Of a stretch of 64,000 nt of DNA, positions 13,376-25,868 are shown in pieces. The notes beneath the pieces were generated by a model that ran no database searches, was not told the DNA's origin, and saw only the letters and a program-made list of their open reading frames with translations. Numbering within the stretch: the stretch's first letter is position 1; each line of letters starts with the position of its first letter. This DNA is from Salarias fasciatus (lineage: Eukaryota > Chordata > Actinopteri > Blenniiformes > Blenniidae), in the NCBI RefSeq assembly GCF_902148845.1, contig NW_021941229.1:23840159-23904158 (forward strand). The letters are read 5' to 3'. A program made the position numbers and the translations under genes.

Positions 13376-13630
13376 GGTGTTGCACCCTGGCTCAACGGGT
13401 GCAACACAAAAGAAGACGAGCCAACTAAGAGTTTAACGATTTATTACAGGTCTAGGAGTTAAAAACATAGAAGAAGTAAATCAAAGGTGGGTGAGGTGGA
13501 GAGCAGCGGCTGCCATGCTGCCAGCCAGATGGAGAGAGAGAGAGGGCGTGGCCAAGGTGGAGCTTTTATAGACCTCAGGTTCAGGGCAGGCTGCAAAGCC
13601 TGGAACTGGAATGGCACACTTAATGCAGTT
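13376..13630 (-). mobile_element. possible solo LTR fossil
   Basis: Read on the minus strand this stretch resembles a retroelement LTR. It has a TATA-like TCTATAAAAG (near 13566), an AATAAA (near 13440) and an end in ...GGGTGCAACA. The end contains a perfect 11-bp stem (GTGTTGCACCC / GGGTGCAACAC, 13377-13407) around a 9-base loop. No internal region is attached and the outer border is uncertain. It is a weak call and looks like an old fragment. Confidence 0.3.
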
Positions 13631-13873
13631 CACCGTAACTGTGGTTCATTACAAAAACAACGGCAGCCCATATTGTTTTCAGTGTTTCTACCATTTCCAT
13701 GTAAACAAATGTAATTTTCAAAATGTTACCATGGAAATATGGAGTTTTTCTGAAAGAAAATGCAAAAGCAATGACTTTTTATTTGAAATGTTTAAAGTGA
13801 GCCTTATTGTATTGTAATAATACAATTAATTCGTTCTTTTCGCCCTCTTTTGTCTTTCTGCAGATAAGCCATC

Positions 13874-16800
13874 ATGATTCCCATCACAGAGCTCCGGTAC
13901 TTCGCCGACACCCAGCCGGCGTACCGCATCCTGAAGCCATGGTGGGACGTCTTCACCGACTACATCTCCATCGTCATGCTGATGATCGCGGTGTTCGGCG
14001 GGACGCTGCAGGTCACGCAGGACAAGATGATCTGCCTGCCGTGCAAGTGGGTGGTCAACATGTCGTGCGAGCCCATGCCCGCCCCCAACCTGACCATCCC
14101 CCTGGCGCCGGAGCCCAAAGGCATCCAGTACGACCTGGACCGCCACCAGTACAACTATGTGGACGCGGTGTGCTACGAGAACAAGCTGCACTGGTTTGCT
14201 AAGTATTTCCCCTACCTCGTGCTGCTTCACACGCTCATTTTCCTGGCCTGCAGCAACTTCTGGTTCAAGTTTCCCCGCACCAGCTCCAAACTGGAGCACT
14301 TCGTCTCCATCCTCCTCAAGTGCTTCGACTCGCCGTGGACGACCAGGGCGCTGTCCGAGACCGTGGTGGAGGAGAGCGACCCCAAGCCCGTGGGGAAGAT
14401 GAACGGCTCCATGGAAAAGAAGACGTCGAGCGTGAGCGAGGACGTGGAGGCCAGCGTGCCCATGCTCCAGAGAACCAAGTCCAGGATCGAACAGGGCATC
14501 GTGGACCGCTCGGAAACGGGAGTCTTGGACAAAAAGGAAGGGGAACAGGCCAAAGCGCTGTTTGAGAAGGTGAAGAAATTCAGGATTCACGTGGAGGAGG
14601 GGGACATCGTGTATCGTCTGTACATCCGTCAGACCATCATCAAGGTGATCAAGTTCATCCTGATCATCAGTTACACGGCCTATTACGTGAGATACATCAG
14701 GTTCAGTGTGGTTTGCGCCGTGAACATCGAGAAGCTCACCGGATACAACATGTACCACTGTGCTCACCCGCTGGCGACTCTCTTCAAGATCCTGGCCTGT
14801 TTCTACATCAGTCTGGTGGTGGTTTATGGGATCATCTGCATGTACACGCTCTGCTGGATGCTCAGCCGCTCCCTCAAACGCTACTCGTTCGAATCCATCC
14901 GTGAAGAGAGCAGCTACAGCGACATCCCCGACCTGAAGAACGACTTCGCCTTCATGCTGCACATGATCGACCAGTACGACCCCCTGTACTCCAAGCGCTT
15001 CGCCGTGTTCCTGTCGGAGGTGAGCGAGAACAAGCTGAGGCAGCTCAACCTGAACAACGAGTGGACGCTGGAGAAGCTGAGGCAGCGCATCACCAAAAAC
15101 TCCCAGGAGAAGCTGGAGCTGCATCTGTTCATGCTCAGCGGCATCCCGGACACGGTGTTCGACCTGGTGGAGCTGGAAGTGCTCAAGCTGGAGCTCATCC
15201 CGGACGTGACCATCCCCCCCATCATCGCCCAGCTGTCCAACCTGCGGGAGATGTGGCTCTATCACACTCCGGCCAAAATCGAGGCTCCCGCTCTGGCCTT
15301 CCTGAGGGAAAACCTGAAATCCCTCCACATCAAGTTCACGGACATCAAGGAGATCCCCTTCTGGATCTACAGCCTGAAGAACCTCAGTGAGCTGCACCTG
15401 ACGGGGAACCTGAGCTCCGAAAACAATCGTTACATCGTCATCGACGGGCTCCGAGAGCTGAAGAGCCTCAAGGTGCTGCGTCTGAAAAGCAACCTGACCA
15501 AGCTGCCGCAGGTGGTGACGGACGTGGGCGTGCACCTCCAGAAGCTCTCCATCAACAACGAGGGCACCAAGCTGATGGTGCTCAACAGCCTGAAGAAGAT
15601 GGTCAACCTGATGGAGCTGGAGCTGGTGCGCTGCGACCTGGAGCGCATCCCGCACTCCATCTTCAGCCTGCACAACCTGCAGGAGATCGACCTGAAGGAC
15701 AACAACCTGAAGACCATCGAGGAGATCATCAGCTTCCAGCACCTGCACCGCCTGGTGTGCCTGAAGCTGTGGTACAACCAGATCGCCTACATCCCCATCC
15801 AGATCGGCACGCTCACCAACCTGGAGAGGCTCTACCTGAACCGGAACAAGATCGAGAAAATCCCCAGCCAGCTCTTCTTCTGCCGCAAGCTGCGCTTCTT
15901 GGACCTGAGCCACAACAACCTGACCAGCATCCACGCCGACGTGGGCTTCCTGCAGAACCTGCAGTACTTCGCTGTGACGGCAAACAGGGTGAGCAGCACT
16001 GCTGGCTTCAAAACATACACTCTGTGTGTTTACATGGGACTTTTTAATTCTTCCGTAAATCTGAATAAAGCCTAATTCCACTCTAAAATGACCATGTGAA
16101 CGCCAGAAAACTTTATTTAGAATTAACTTTAAATCCGAATAGACCAGCGGGTTTATTCTCCTTTGGAAGCGGAATTATATGCTGATTGGGCGCGACTTCA
16201 TTCTGGTCGTTCTGTGCATGCTCCGCCGTGACGACGCAATTTTCCAAGATGGCGGCCCGCAGTCCGCGTTACGTCTGGTATGGAGACGATTTATATAACG
16301 GCAGTTTTAGAAGAATTTTATATAATGAAACGAGCGGATCAACATGCGCTGAACAACGCGGACATTTTCGAAGCTGTGGCGTCGAACTTCATTGAGAAAC
16401 AAAGACGAGAAAGGGGCTGTGTACTTCCGGGAGACGTCAGTACGTCACGGCCGCCCCCTGTCCAATCAGAACGCTTCACAGAGAATTAATCCTTTTTTCT
16501 CATGTAAACATGGATGAATATAGGAATGTTTTATTAAATATATACTTATATTATATATATGAATATTATTCTGAATTGCGTAATTCAGATGAAGCCAAGT
16601 CCGAATTAAAAGCACCCTGGAACCACTCTCACTTTCATATTAGATTTGTTGAGGATGTTCTTTGTAGTTAAGCATGGGATTCCTGTTTTGTTTTTTTAAA
16701 CATGACTGGTAGGGGTGGGACGAGACACAAATTTCAGGGTACGAGATGTCTCGCGAGATTGAGACGAAACGAGACCGGGGGGGGTGCGCTGAGGTGTGGG

Positions 16801-18776
16801 GGGCAGCGCGGTACTCACATGCAGCGTCGGAGCATGGAGTGTCGGGTCGGAGTGCCCCTTGTACGGCCACGTTGCCCTCCGCTCTATACTGCGCCCGAGG
16901 CGGCCGCCTAGTTCCCCTATTCCCATTCAAACCGCGGCGCACAGACGACGCCATGACTGCATTTGCACTTCATGCCACTAGGTGCGCTGTTTGCATGTTC
17001 AACCTTATTTTACACAGACACCACAGAGGAAGAAGGGCGCCGCAGCTGCTGCAGGCTCTCTCTGCATGCTGTTAGTAAAAGAGTGTGAGCCGGGAAGACG
17101 TGGTAAAATGTTCATTGATGCTATGCACCGTTTTTTCAATAAAAGAAAAGAACTGAACGATCGTTTCCGCACATTTTCTTTACGTCATATCAATTAAACT
17201 GTATCAAAAGTAGTTTGTGGACTCAAAAGACCAAGATTCTTTGCAGATAGAACATGCGCAGAACAGTATTTCATGTCCTTTTCGACCGGGTTTTTAAATA
17301 TCAATATGAGCACATTCAGGGTTTTGCACGTGTTTATAAGGCTGTGCGCCATGTAATGTATCATTCCGTCAATATTCCAGTTAAAGAGTTTTTGCCTTTA
17401 TATAAACGTACTTAATCTCGCGGCATTCGATCTCGCGAGATCTCGCGGCATTGCGATCTCGCGAGATCTCGTCCCATCCCTAATGACTGGTGATCGGAGC
17501 CTCTTAAAATGGGACTTTTTGAAAGCATCTCCCAGGGTGGAACTTTTCAAAAATGCTCCATCTCACTGGAAACGAGAGAAAATGCAACTTTTCTGAAACT
17601 TCAGGATATTTTAATTGAATTAACAGGGCTCGTTTTGTGTTCTGGTTTCCACCTCTGGATGTCTGTCGGGTGTAACGTCGCTAATCTGAAAAGCTGGATA
17701 AGATGTTCTCCGTGACAGGGTGAATTATGGCTTTGAAGATAACTGGGTGGCTGTTTTTAGTCATGTTCAGCCTCAAGAATAGTGTTGAATAAAATTTAAT
17801 ATTGAATTATTGACTGCTCTTTTTTTTTTTTTGAGCTGTTCAGGTATGAAGTTGAGGACGTTCTTGATTCACTTCTTCTTTCATGTAATGTTGGTGAAGT
17901 TTCCTGCAGCGCGGGCAGATTATCTGTAACATGTCAGTTAAAATGTCTCTATAGGATAAATCACGCCCTACACCGCCAGTTCGTCTTCTTTAAGGCCAGC
18001 TTTCAAATCTAATCACTCCAGTCGTCACGTGGATTCTGTGATGTTCTTTTCGCTCCACGTATCTCGCCTGTTCCTTTCAGAAGAGGAATGCGCCGCATCC
18101 TGTAGATTTTCCTGTAGAGACGCGTAACTAATGCATTTTGTGAAAAGATTTGAATCTGCAGTTTGTTTGGTTTGTGGGAATTTAATTCAGGAAGTCGGAG
18201 AACAGAAGTCAGGAGCGTGCATGCAGACATCATGTGTTTTTAGTGAAGATGACTGCTGTTTTACTGTGCTTGCCTGTTACGTTAAAATAGCTTCCAGCAG
18301 CTTCGTGTGTAGCCACTTTAAATTAGACCATTAAATTAGACTTTTTTAAACTCATTTCAGTTCAAGGGCAACATGCATCCCAATTTTTTATGTCTATTTG
18401 ACATGTTGTGTGTTTATACTTCAACAAATTACCCTTTTTTGTAAAGAAATTAGCTGCACTTTCTCATGTCTCTCCTTGTTTTGTGTTCTTTTTCCTTCAG
18501 ATTGAGAGTTTGCCCCCGGAGTTGTTCCAGTGTAAGAAGCTGCGAACTCTCAACCTGGGGAACAACTGCCTGCAGACGCTGCCGTCCCGCTTCGGGGAGC
18601 TGACGGGGCTGACCCAGCTGGAGCTGAGGGGGAACCGCCTGGAGTGCCTCCCCGTGGAGCTGGGCGACTGCCGCCTGCTGAAGAGGAGCGGCCTGGTGGT
18701 GGAGGAGGACCTGTTCAACACGCTGCCGTCGGAGGTCAAGGAGCAGCTCTGGAGGGCCGACAAGGAGCAAGCCTGA
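13874..18776 (+). CDS. lrrc8a: volume-regulated anion channel subunit LRRC8A (SWELL1)
   Basis: Obligatory subunit of the plasma-membrane channel that opens on cell swelling and releases chloride and organic osmolytes. Two coding exons, 13874-15988 and 18501-18776, join in phase 0 (AANR/IESLPPELF) for 796 aa (human 810). The N-terminus MIPITELRYFADTQPAYR is nearly identical to human LRRC8A. Four membrane segments lie near residues 25-47, 115-137, 255-275 and 300-325, followed by about 15 leucine-rich repeats. The C-terminus LWRADKEQA is identical to human. The first extracellular loop is shorter than in mammals, which explains most of the length difference. Codon use is strongly GC-ending. An acceptor lies 10 nt before the ATG. 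Teleosts can have two lrrc8a copies and I cannot tell which this is. Confidence 0.97.
16018..16624. mobile_element. Harbinger-like DNA transposon remnant in lrrc8a intron 2
   Basis: The left edge (GTTTACATGGGACTTTTTAATTC) and the right edge read in reverse (CCAGGGTGCTTTTAATTCGG) are imperfect inverted relatives. The interior has an open stretch starting MKRADQHALNNADIFEAV at 16324, which looks like the start of a transposase-type ORF1 rather than host coding. Exact ends and target duplication were not found, so the superfamily is tentative. It begins 30 nt after the lrrc8a donor. Confidence 0.45.
16710..17482. mobile_element. non-autonomous hAT element carrying TCTCGCGAGA sites
   Basis: Terminal inverted repeats TAGGGGTGGGACGAGA (left) and TCTCGTCCCATCCCTA (right) bound a 773-bp element. 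It is flanked by an 8-bp duplication, ATGACTGG (16702-16709 and 17483-17490). No transposase coding is seen. Perfect TCTCGCGAGA palindromes lie at 16749-16758, 17431-17440 and 17457-17466, all in the subterminal regions. It sits in lrrc8a intron 2. Confidence 0.88.
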
Positions 18777-21700
18777 GCCGCCGGCGGACGGAAGCCCCGA
18801 GAGGGGAGACAGGAGCCGGGCGAACGGCGAGAGAGAGCCGCCGAAGGGCACCGAGCGGGAAGAGTTTCCTGGTGAGTGGAGGAACACGGGGACGGGACTG
18901 GAGGCAGGGAGATGAGGCCCAGGAGGACTCAATCAAGGGATGTCGAATATGCATGCCACAGCTGGACTCTTCTAAAGTAAACCTGTTCATTGGAGAGCCC
19001 AAAATATAAAGAATTAAGTCAAAACTTTGCACGATTCAGCCTTGCCGATGAAGCCAACGGGCTCACGATCGCTACTCTGCTGATCATAGGTTAATTGCAC
19101 AAAATAATCCTGCTCAGAGCTGCGTCTGCCTTCCTCTGGCCTTCAGACTCACTTTCTTTCTTTGGGAATTTTTACAGAGACGTTTGCAGCTGCTGCGTTT
19201 CTCAAGAGACGAGTGGATATTCTGGAAAAGCGTAACTGAGACCTTTTTTTTTTTGTTTGTTTTTGAAGCATGAAGGTGTGGCTGGGTCACTTTCTCTCAG
19301 GCTCAACCTCCGTGAAACAAAACGACTCTGACGGAACACAAGCTCCGGCCTTAACACAGAAGACTGACGGAAGCCGCTCGGCTTTCAGATCTCCAGAAGC
19401 GAACGTCCCAGTGCGATGTTCAGTCATTAATTTGTAACGCCGGGCCGTTTGGCGACCACACAGGGCGCCACGGCGGAGGAACGACCCGCTTCACCAAACA
19501 CAGTCATGTGACACATTAGTGAGTCTGTCTGGAGCTGAATGCCTGTTTTAAAAAAAAGGTCAAAAATTCATTTTAATGACTTTGGCGTCTTGTTCGGGCT
19601 TCTCCACATCCACTGATTTGTTGTTTTCATGTGAGCTTTAATTTGAAGCCTCCTGTCGAGCACTGTGGTCGGACATCTCAAGTGACCTTTGTTCATTTCT
19701 AGTTTAATGCGTTCACGAACAACAATACCATACAGCACACATCATCTCTGTGTCGCAGCTGCAGAGACTCGATATTTAAACACTTTTTTTTTTTAATATT
19801 TTAATTTATGTTCGAGCTTGTACAGTGCATCAACAGAACGCTACAAGGTACCGTTTATTCTCAGATTCTGAACTGAACCGAAGTGAGGGTGACCGTCTGC
19901 ACCGAGCCTCGCGGTTCGTTGGTCGTGCTCGGTTTACCCCGGGACACCGTGGCCGTTTGTCAGCGAAGCCTCTGTCCGTTCCAGAGGCGCACGAGGACAA
20001 GCCGGAGAGCGAGGAGGTGAAACTGCTTTCAGCTTGCGGGCGAGGCCGATGCAGAGAACGTGATTTTCGTTCCAAATTAGTGCAGCATGCCTCGTCTGCT
20101 TGAAACACTTTTCTAGTTAAGGCCTGAGATTTAATAGCGTTGTTTGGAGTTAATGTATGTTTACTCCAGCCAGGCGTGTTTTGTTGCTAATATGGCCTTA
20201 GCTTTTACAAGCCTTCTATTGCGTTAATGATCACAAACATCATCACGGCTCCGTTCTGCTTCTTTCTGCTGTTGTAAAATGTATAGCTGGACGTTTAAGG
20301 CCTTTGTTTCGTGTGTGTGTGTGTGTGTGTGTGTGCGCTCTTATTCTTACCAGCTGTTTCTTTTTGATTTTTTTTTTTTTTTTTTTACCCTCTTGAAAGG
20401 TTTCTTTATTCTCGGTGGATTTTGAAACTGGAATGCCCTTCAGCGGGTCGCCGGTGACGAGCACCCACAGTCCTAACGTGCAGAGAAGGAGTGTTGAGTG
20501 TGTTGAGTAGCAACCGGCTTTAAAGGGGAAGCAAAGGTCACACACCCAGAAGAAAGTCAAAGAAAACCACCGAATCGCCAGGTGACGCGCTCGTCTTAGT
20601 AAATCTGAACGATTCTTATTTCTGGTGCCAAATCAGAGCAGCAGAGCAGCAGCTCACGCAGACAAACGTCATTTCGGTGAACCTTGAAAGTCAAGGTCAA
20701 AGCTCAACTCGATGCAGTCCTTCCTTAACCTCATTGCCAAAACTGTTAAAAGCGATTTACCAGTATTAATCAATCGTGGCCAAAACATCTTAAAGCACAG
20801 CAGTAGCGGGAATTTAAGTGTCAGAAGATGAAGCCACGTTGCAGGAAGGAGCGGCGCTTCGCCCTCGTCCCGCAGCTCTCTGGTAACGGCTCGGACTGAA
20901 AGCCTTTGCTTCCGGTTTAAAGTTTAACATCTTCTTTTGCTTATTCAGCAGAATGATGTGATCTGTGAGCGAGAAAGTGGCGGCGCTGCGATCTACGCCC
21001 CGTAACGTGAGTGCTGGTGCCGTCTGCAGACAGGAATCCCCCTTTTCTTTTACCCGTATTTAAATTAGAGCCCTCACACACGTCGATTGTTTTAATGAAT
21101 GTTTTAGTTTTAACATGCTGGTTCATGTCAGTGGAAGCTGGCTCCCCTCCACAAAAGTCATATATTTATTTTCTTTTTCTTTTTGTTTGAGAGAGAGTCT
21201 TACCTAGACAAGTCCAAAATGAATTCTATGAAGAGTATTAATAGTTTATATTTCTCTAGAAGACGACGAGTGCCATAGAGAGGGTCTTTCTTGGGGTCTT
21301 AATGGGAACTCAGCCCGGTTTGATCTCAGAAGAAGCAAAGGGACAACGCACAAAGAAGAAGTGAGAAGAAAAACAAGTTTCAAAGTATACCGAAGTAAAG
21401 TTTTCATGTTGCACATAAAATGATTGACTGGGTTTCCTGGTTCCAGGTCTTGGCGGTTATGCTGAGGTGTGTGTGTGGGAAGGGGGGGGGGGCTGGATTA
21501 CATGATCCCAGAGCGGCCGCTGAGTGTGTCTCGTCCAGGAAATGCTTCAGTTTGTCTCTTTTTTTTTTCCCTCTGACCTCCACAGCTGTGACTCAGCGTT
21601 TCCCCCCTGAGTCACGCGTTTCACTCTCAGCTGTCGCCTCCTTTCTGGTGAATCAGGTGAACGGCCTCCGGGAAGTTCAGATGATTCGAGTATAACCAAA

Positions 21701-22608
21701 AGAGGAAGTTTGGATGGTTTGTTTGTGCTCCGTAGCTACAACTCCTCAAGTGGCTCCATGTTTGTCAAACCGCATCAAGTTTCACTTTAAATTCAGCATG
21801 AATGTGCTTCAACGGTTTTTGCTTTAAAAACTTTTTGCCTTTTTGTTCGACTGTATTTTATCTGAATGTTTGTTTTATATGCCTTAAGGGATGCTTTTTT
21901 GTGTGTTTTTTGTGTCGTAGTGGTTTAAACTCCTGCCTCACAGCCAGATTGTTCCTAGTTTGAGTCTGCTGGGAGATGTTTGAGACTGAAGCCACGTTTT
22001 CAGGTGAAAACGGTAAAGTCTCGTAGCGTTTTGGGCGTCCGTTTACACGAAAACGCGGCTACACCCGTAGTGACGTGGCAGACGGATGATTGAGCTGACT
22101 TGGAACCTCTTGAACTCGACAATCTTTCTGTGTTTTCTGGTCGGTCGCACACGAGCAATCGCGTCAATCGCGTCGTTCTTAAACTGCCATACCCGCATTG
22201 CATCGACTCCACCTGTGTATTAAAGACTTGTTTTTTTTTTATAACCACACGGCTGTATTTCATCTCTGTATCCCGCCGCCTGTCGATCGGGGACGTTGAT
22301 CGGTTTCCTCTGGTTGTTTCGAGGCCTCTTGTCAGCCTCTCTCTAAAACGCGACTCTCAGCCATGTTGAATTTTAGCTGCACGCCGGGCGGACGGGCTCG
22401 TCGCGGGCGGTGGGGGAAAAAAGCCTTTACCGGTGGACGGACTGCTGCCGTTCTGAGCTGTAATTCTAGACAACCCAAGTTTGATTTCATAATGTTCTAA
22501 CGCTACTTTTGTACCATTATAACACGATAATAAAATAACACTTAACACTGATTCCTCTTGTTTTTATTTCCTTAATAACATTTTAAAAAAATAATTCATG
22601 AAATAAAG
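18777..22608 (+). other. lrrc8a: lrrc8a 3' flank, possibly a long 3' UTR
   Basis: After the stop codon there is no canonical AATAAA for more than 3.5 kb. The first good ones are at 22529-22534 and 22602-22607, so the 3' UTR may be long, as in mammals, or may use a weaker signal. The stretch includes a (GT)n run at 20311-20335 and T runs. No other gene is supported. Confidence 0.35.
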
Positions 22609-23189
22609 AACCCAAGAAAATAATGAGATTATCTTCCAGAGGACTTAAAGACTGGATTTTTTTTTTTTTTTTTTTAAAGTAAACTGCTGTTGATTAATGC
22701 AGCAGGGAGTTTGGTGTTTTAGTTGTGAACTGAGCAGAATACTAAGAGCTGAGAAGTCAGTGAAGTGTGAATGCCAACTTATTGTTTGGGAGGAATTACC
22801 AAAGTGTGCAAAAACATGCCGCAAGGCAGCAAGAAGAGTTTTGTGACATTTCATTGTATTTCGCGCCAGGAGGCATCTTTTAAAAGGGCACAGCGTTGAA
22901 GTTTGTTTAATTTCATGTATCCTCTCCACTGCAGCAAAACATTTCACCCTTTAATGATGAGAAAGTTGAGAACAATGGTGGAATGCATTTGAATTTACTC
23001 AATTACAAGTAAAGCTGTTTATACATATAGTACTTTAAGATACTTTGTCACAAGCAGTAAAAACAATTAGTTACAGGAATGAACTAACTCTGAGCTACAT
23101 TTCAGCAGGCGTCAATGCTTCACCTCGAGAGAAGAAATATATTAATCAATGTCATTAGAAACATGTAGTGATGCAAAAAAAATGTTAAA
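22609..23189. other. AT-rich intergenic stretch, no gene seen
   Basis: Contains a poly-T run (22658-22675) and otherwise unremarkable AT-rich sequence. Confidence 0.4.
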
Positions 23190-24040
23190 TTAGATTAAGT
23201 GTAGTTTTAATAAGATACAGAAATGTTATGAAATTACAACAGCAAGGTAAAATGGAATTTAAAGCAGAAGTATGTGTATGTGGAGCCCGGGCGTGTCGGT
23301 GAACCAGGCGATAAGAGAGAGCGGCAGACAGACAGCGCAGGAAGCCCCCAGAGGAAGGCAGAAGCCCGGCTTTTAACGGGAGCGGCCGCAAGTGGCGAAG
23401 CCCCAGGATGCACCACAGCGCCTCCCACAGTAAACCTCCACACAAGCACAACCTAATGCCTGCCACAGACCACCAGCAGGGGGGCTGTCGCACCCCCACC
23501 CATAAGGAACAGGGTCCCAGCGGGATCCCTGTGAAATCCACCAGTGCTCCATAACAAACTACAGAAAGCTTACAGGCTGCAAAACAAACAAAGTCCACCA
23601 CAGAACAAGGCAACAAGGAAAAAAGTAAGTAGTTCTGCTGTCCTCCACACTCTCTCCACCCCAACAGGCCTCCCATCCGGCAACTGGTGCACACACAAGC
23701 GATTAAGATAAAGGTGAAAAAACAGACACTCACAACACAGGAGCGCGAGACAACGCGTCTGCAACTGTTTTCTTTGCCTTTTAATCTAACGAATGTCTGG
23801 GTTGTAAGACTGCAGAAATAGCGACCAGCGAAACAGCCGCTGATCGGGACATCTGAGCGTGGACAAGAACGTAAGAGGATCAGTATGAACCACGACGCTG
23901 GCATTACCGTTTAAATACACGTCAAAGTGTTTCAGAGCCAATATCAATGCAAACGTTTCCTTTTCAATCATTGAGTAATTCACCTGGTGCTTGTTAAACT
24001 TTTTAGAAAAACAACTCACCGGCCTACAAATACCCAAGTT
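23190..24040 (-). mobile_element. Ty3/Gypsy retrotransposon fossil (RT/RNase H part)
   Basis: On the minus strand, 23785-24037 encodes a stretch typical of the reverse transcriptase-RNase H junction of Gypsy elements: FSKKFNKHQVNYSMIEKET, then a HTDPLTFL-type motif and RWSLFLQSYNPDIR. The DNA further downstream on the same strand, to about 23190, may be the rest of the 3' part. Only a fragment is present and it is clearly not functional. Confidence 0.75.
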
Positions 24041-25868
24041 GTCACGTTGTGTCAGGGTTAATACAAAAATTTATTTATGAGCCCCGCCTTCGTCTCATAG
24101 ACCCCCATGTTATCCGAAAAAGCGCCAGTCAGCGTCAGCCAATAGATTTCAAGCTTCGGCCTTGTCATGCCGTCAATCAAAGTGTGCACGCAGCCACAGA
24201 GCACTGCCGCTCGCCCAGGCAGAGGTGAGTTAGCTCCGCAGCAGCCGCCGCGCTCACCTCGGATATATCCATGGTCTGCTGAACATCCACCGTAAACAGC
24301 TAAACGTGTCGGATGCTGTAGGACTCGGAGGCTCTCATTTTCACCCGACAGATAATTCACGTGCACAATTAAAGGGGCGTGGCTTGGTCACTCATGAAAG
24401 CAGAGGGAGGGCGGAACCTGAGATGTTGGATTAGAAAAACCTCTCTCTTTCAAAACTCCGGACACGAGCTTTAAGCCCGCCACACACTACAGGATTTTTT
24501 CAATCTTCCCCGATTCAGACACCACACAGTACAAGACAACAGAGGACAGATCGCACCCGATCTTCCTCTCCTGATCTTTAGTGTGTGGTGTCACTCTGGA
24601 GCAGAACACACACTAGCAGATTCTTCAGCCGAGAATCGGCTCCTCTCTCCTCCAAATCTCGCGTCGTCCAACGTGACTTTGTGCTGTTTCCCTTCAATGC
24701 TGTGTTTCCATTCATCTCCACTTTCAATAATAAGCGGAGAACTCAGTCATTCCCTCAGTTCATTCATTCACATCAGTATCGCTCCTTCAGTGCAGCCCCC
24801 CCCCCCCCACACACCCCCCCCCCCCCCCCCCCCACACACCCCCACCGTGCACACGGAGCACGGACTGTCGGGACCTTGCCAGGAAATTTAAATGTTCCAG
24901 TACAGAAGTACAGAAGAGGGAAACAGTTTCAGATAATTTCATTATAATTTACCCTCCACATTTAATAGTAATTCAGCTTATTAGCTAATCTATTTGTGTG
25001 TGTGTGTTTTGTTTTTTTTACTTTTTGAGTCCCGAGTGGAGCAGTAGAATAAAGTTATTAGCAGTCGGTGTCTAATAAAAGCTACTTTTTTAAATCACCA
25101 AATATCTTAAATCATTCTTTTTGTCCACATATTTGATAGTTTACCCCAGAATAAAAACACGTTGAGCTTTGATTAGGTCAGTTTCATTATAGTCCGCTCT
25201 CTGAAGGCACGGAGTCAGCGGAAAGTTATTTTTATTTATTTATTTATTTTCTTCCCCATTCTTCCGTGATGGTTAATAACGGAGATTAATTAAAACATTG
25301 GGGTTGCAGGACTGGCGGAGATGCAGATATTAGATCGGAGTTTGGATCTGAATGGAGGAAATCCAGTTCATCCAGGAGCGACAGGATTAACCATCACTTT
25401 CTCCAAGGCTGAGTTTAGGAGCTCTGGCTTTTTTGTTTCACTGTCATATATAGTGAATATATTTCACAGACATATATTCATGTCTCCAGCCCTGACAGCT
25501 GCAAGGGGATTTTTTTTTTAAGCAGCAGCACCTTGGTGAGGCGGAGCTATTCACCCAATCAGGGAGCTTTATTCCGAGGGTGTGGACAGCTCTACTCGGA
25601 GCTGATCGGCGCCTCTCGGAGCGCACCACACACTACAGGATTTGCGATTGGAAATATTAAACATGTTCATTATCTACGATCTCCCCTTCCGACGCCTCCC
25701 GAGGGGCTCCAACCGGAAAACATCTCTCAGAACACACCGCACACTACATGAAGATCGGACCCGAACTTCCTGTCAGGATGCATGAAGGCTGTTCAGGTCC
25801 ACTGTTCAAATTAACACCAATAGCAGCCAATAAAATATCTGTACCTGTCCTTCATATGCCCTCAGGAG
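24041..25868. repeat. unclassified interspersed repeats
   Basis: Intergenic DNA with a poly-C/CACACA tract (24796-24840) and several copies of a CACACACTACAGGATTT-like motif (24481, 25626 and, diverged, 25738) that suggest a transposon I cannot name. The stretch 24060-24420 is also dense and complex like an inserted repeat. No host gene is supported. Confidence 0.3.

Larger units (their letters stand above)
7405..13863 (+). other. lrrc8a: lrrc8a 5' intron (inferred)
   Basis: A span of 6.5 kb between the CpG island and the first coding exon. It holds short TG runs near 8960 and 9824, a hAT element (11663-12678) and an LTR-like fossil near 13376. The stretch 10024-10590 is open in one frame but has no recognisable domain and no splice support. 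Nothing else is supported. Confidence 0.45.

Noticed and set aside
13826-16081. Long open frame of about 750 codons on the minus strand
   Set aside because: It is antisense to the lrrc8a exon. The GC-ending codon bias of lrrc8a removes stops on the other strand. It has no family features and LRRC8A is unmistakable.
23185-23904. 239-codon minus-strand open frame
   Set aside because: It overlaps the Gypsy fossil and its flank, with no domain of its own. It is treated as part of the fossil.
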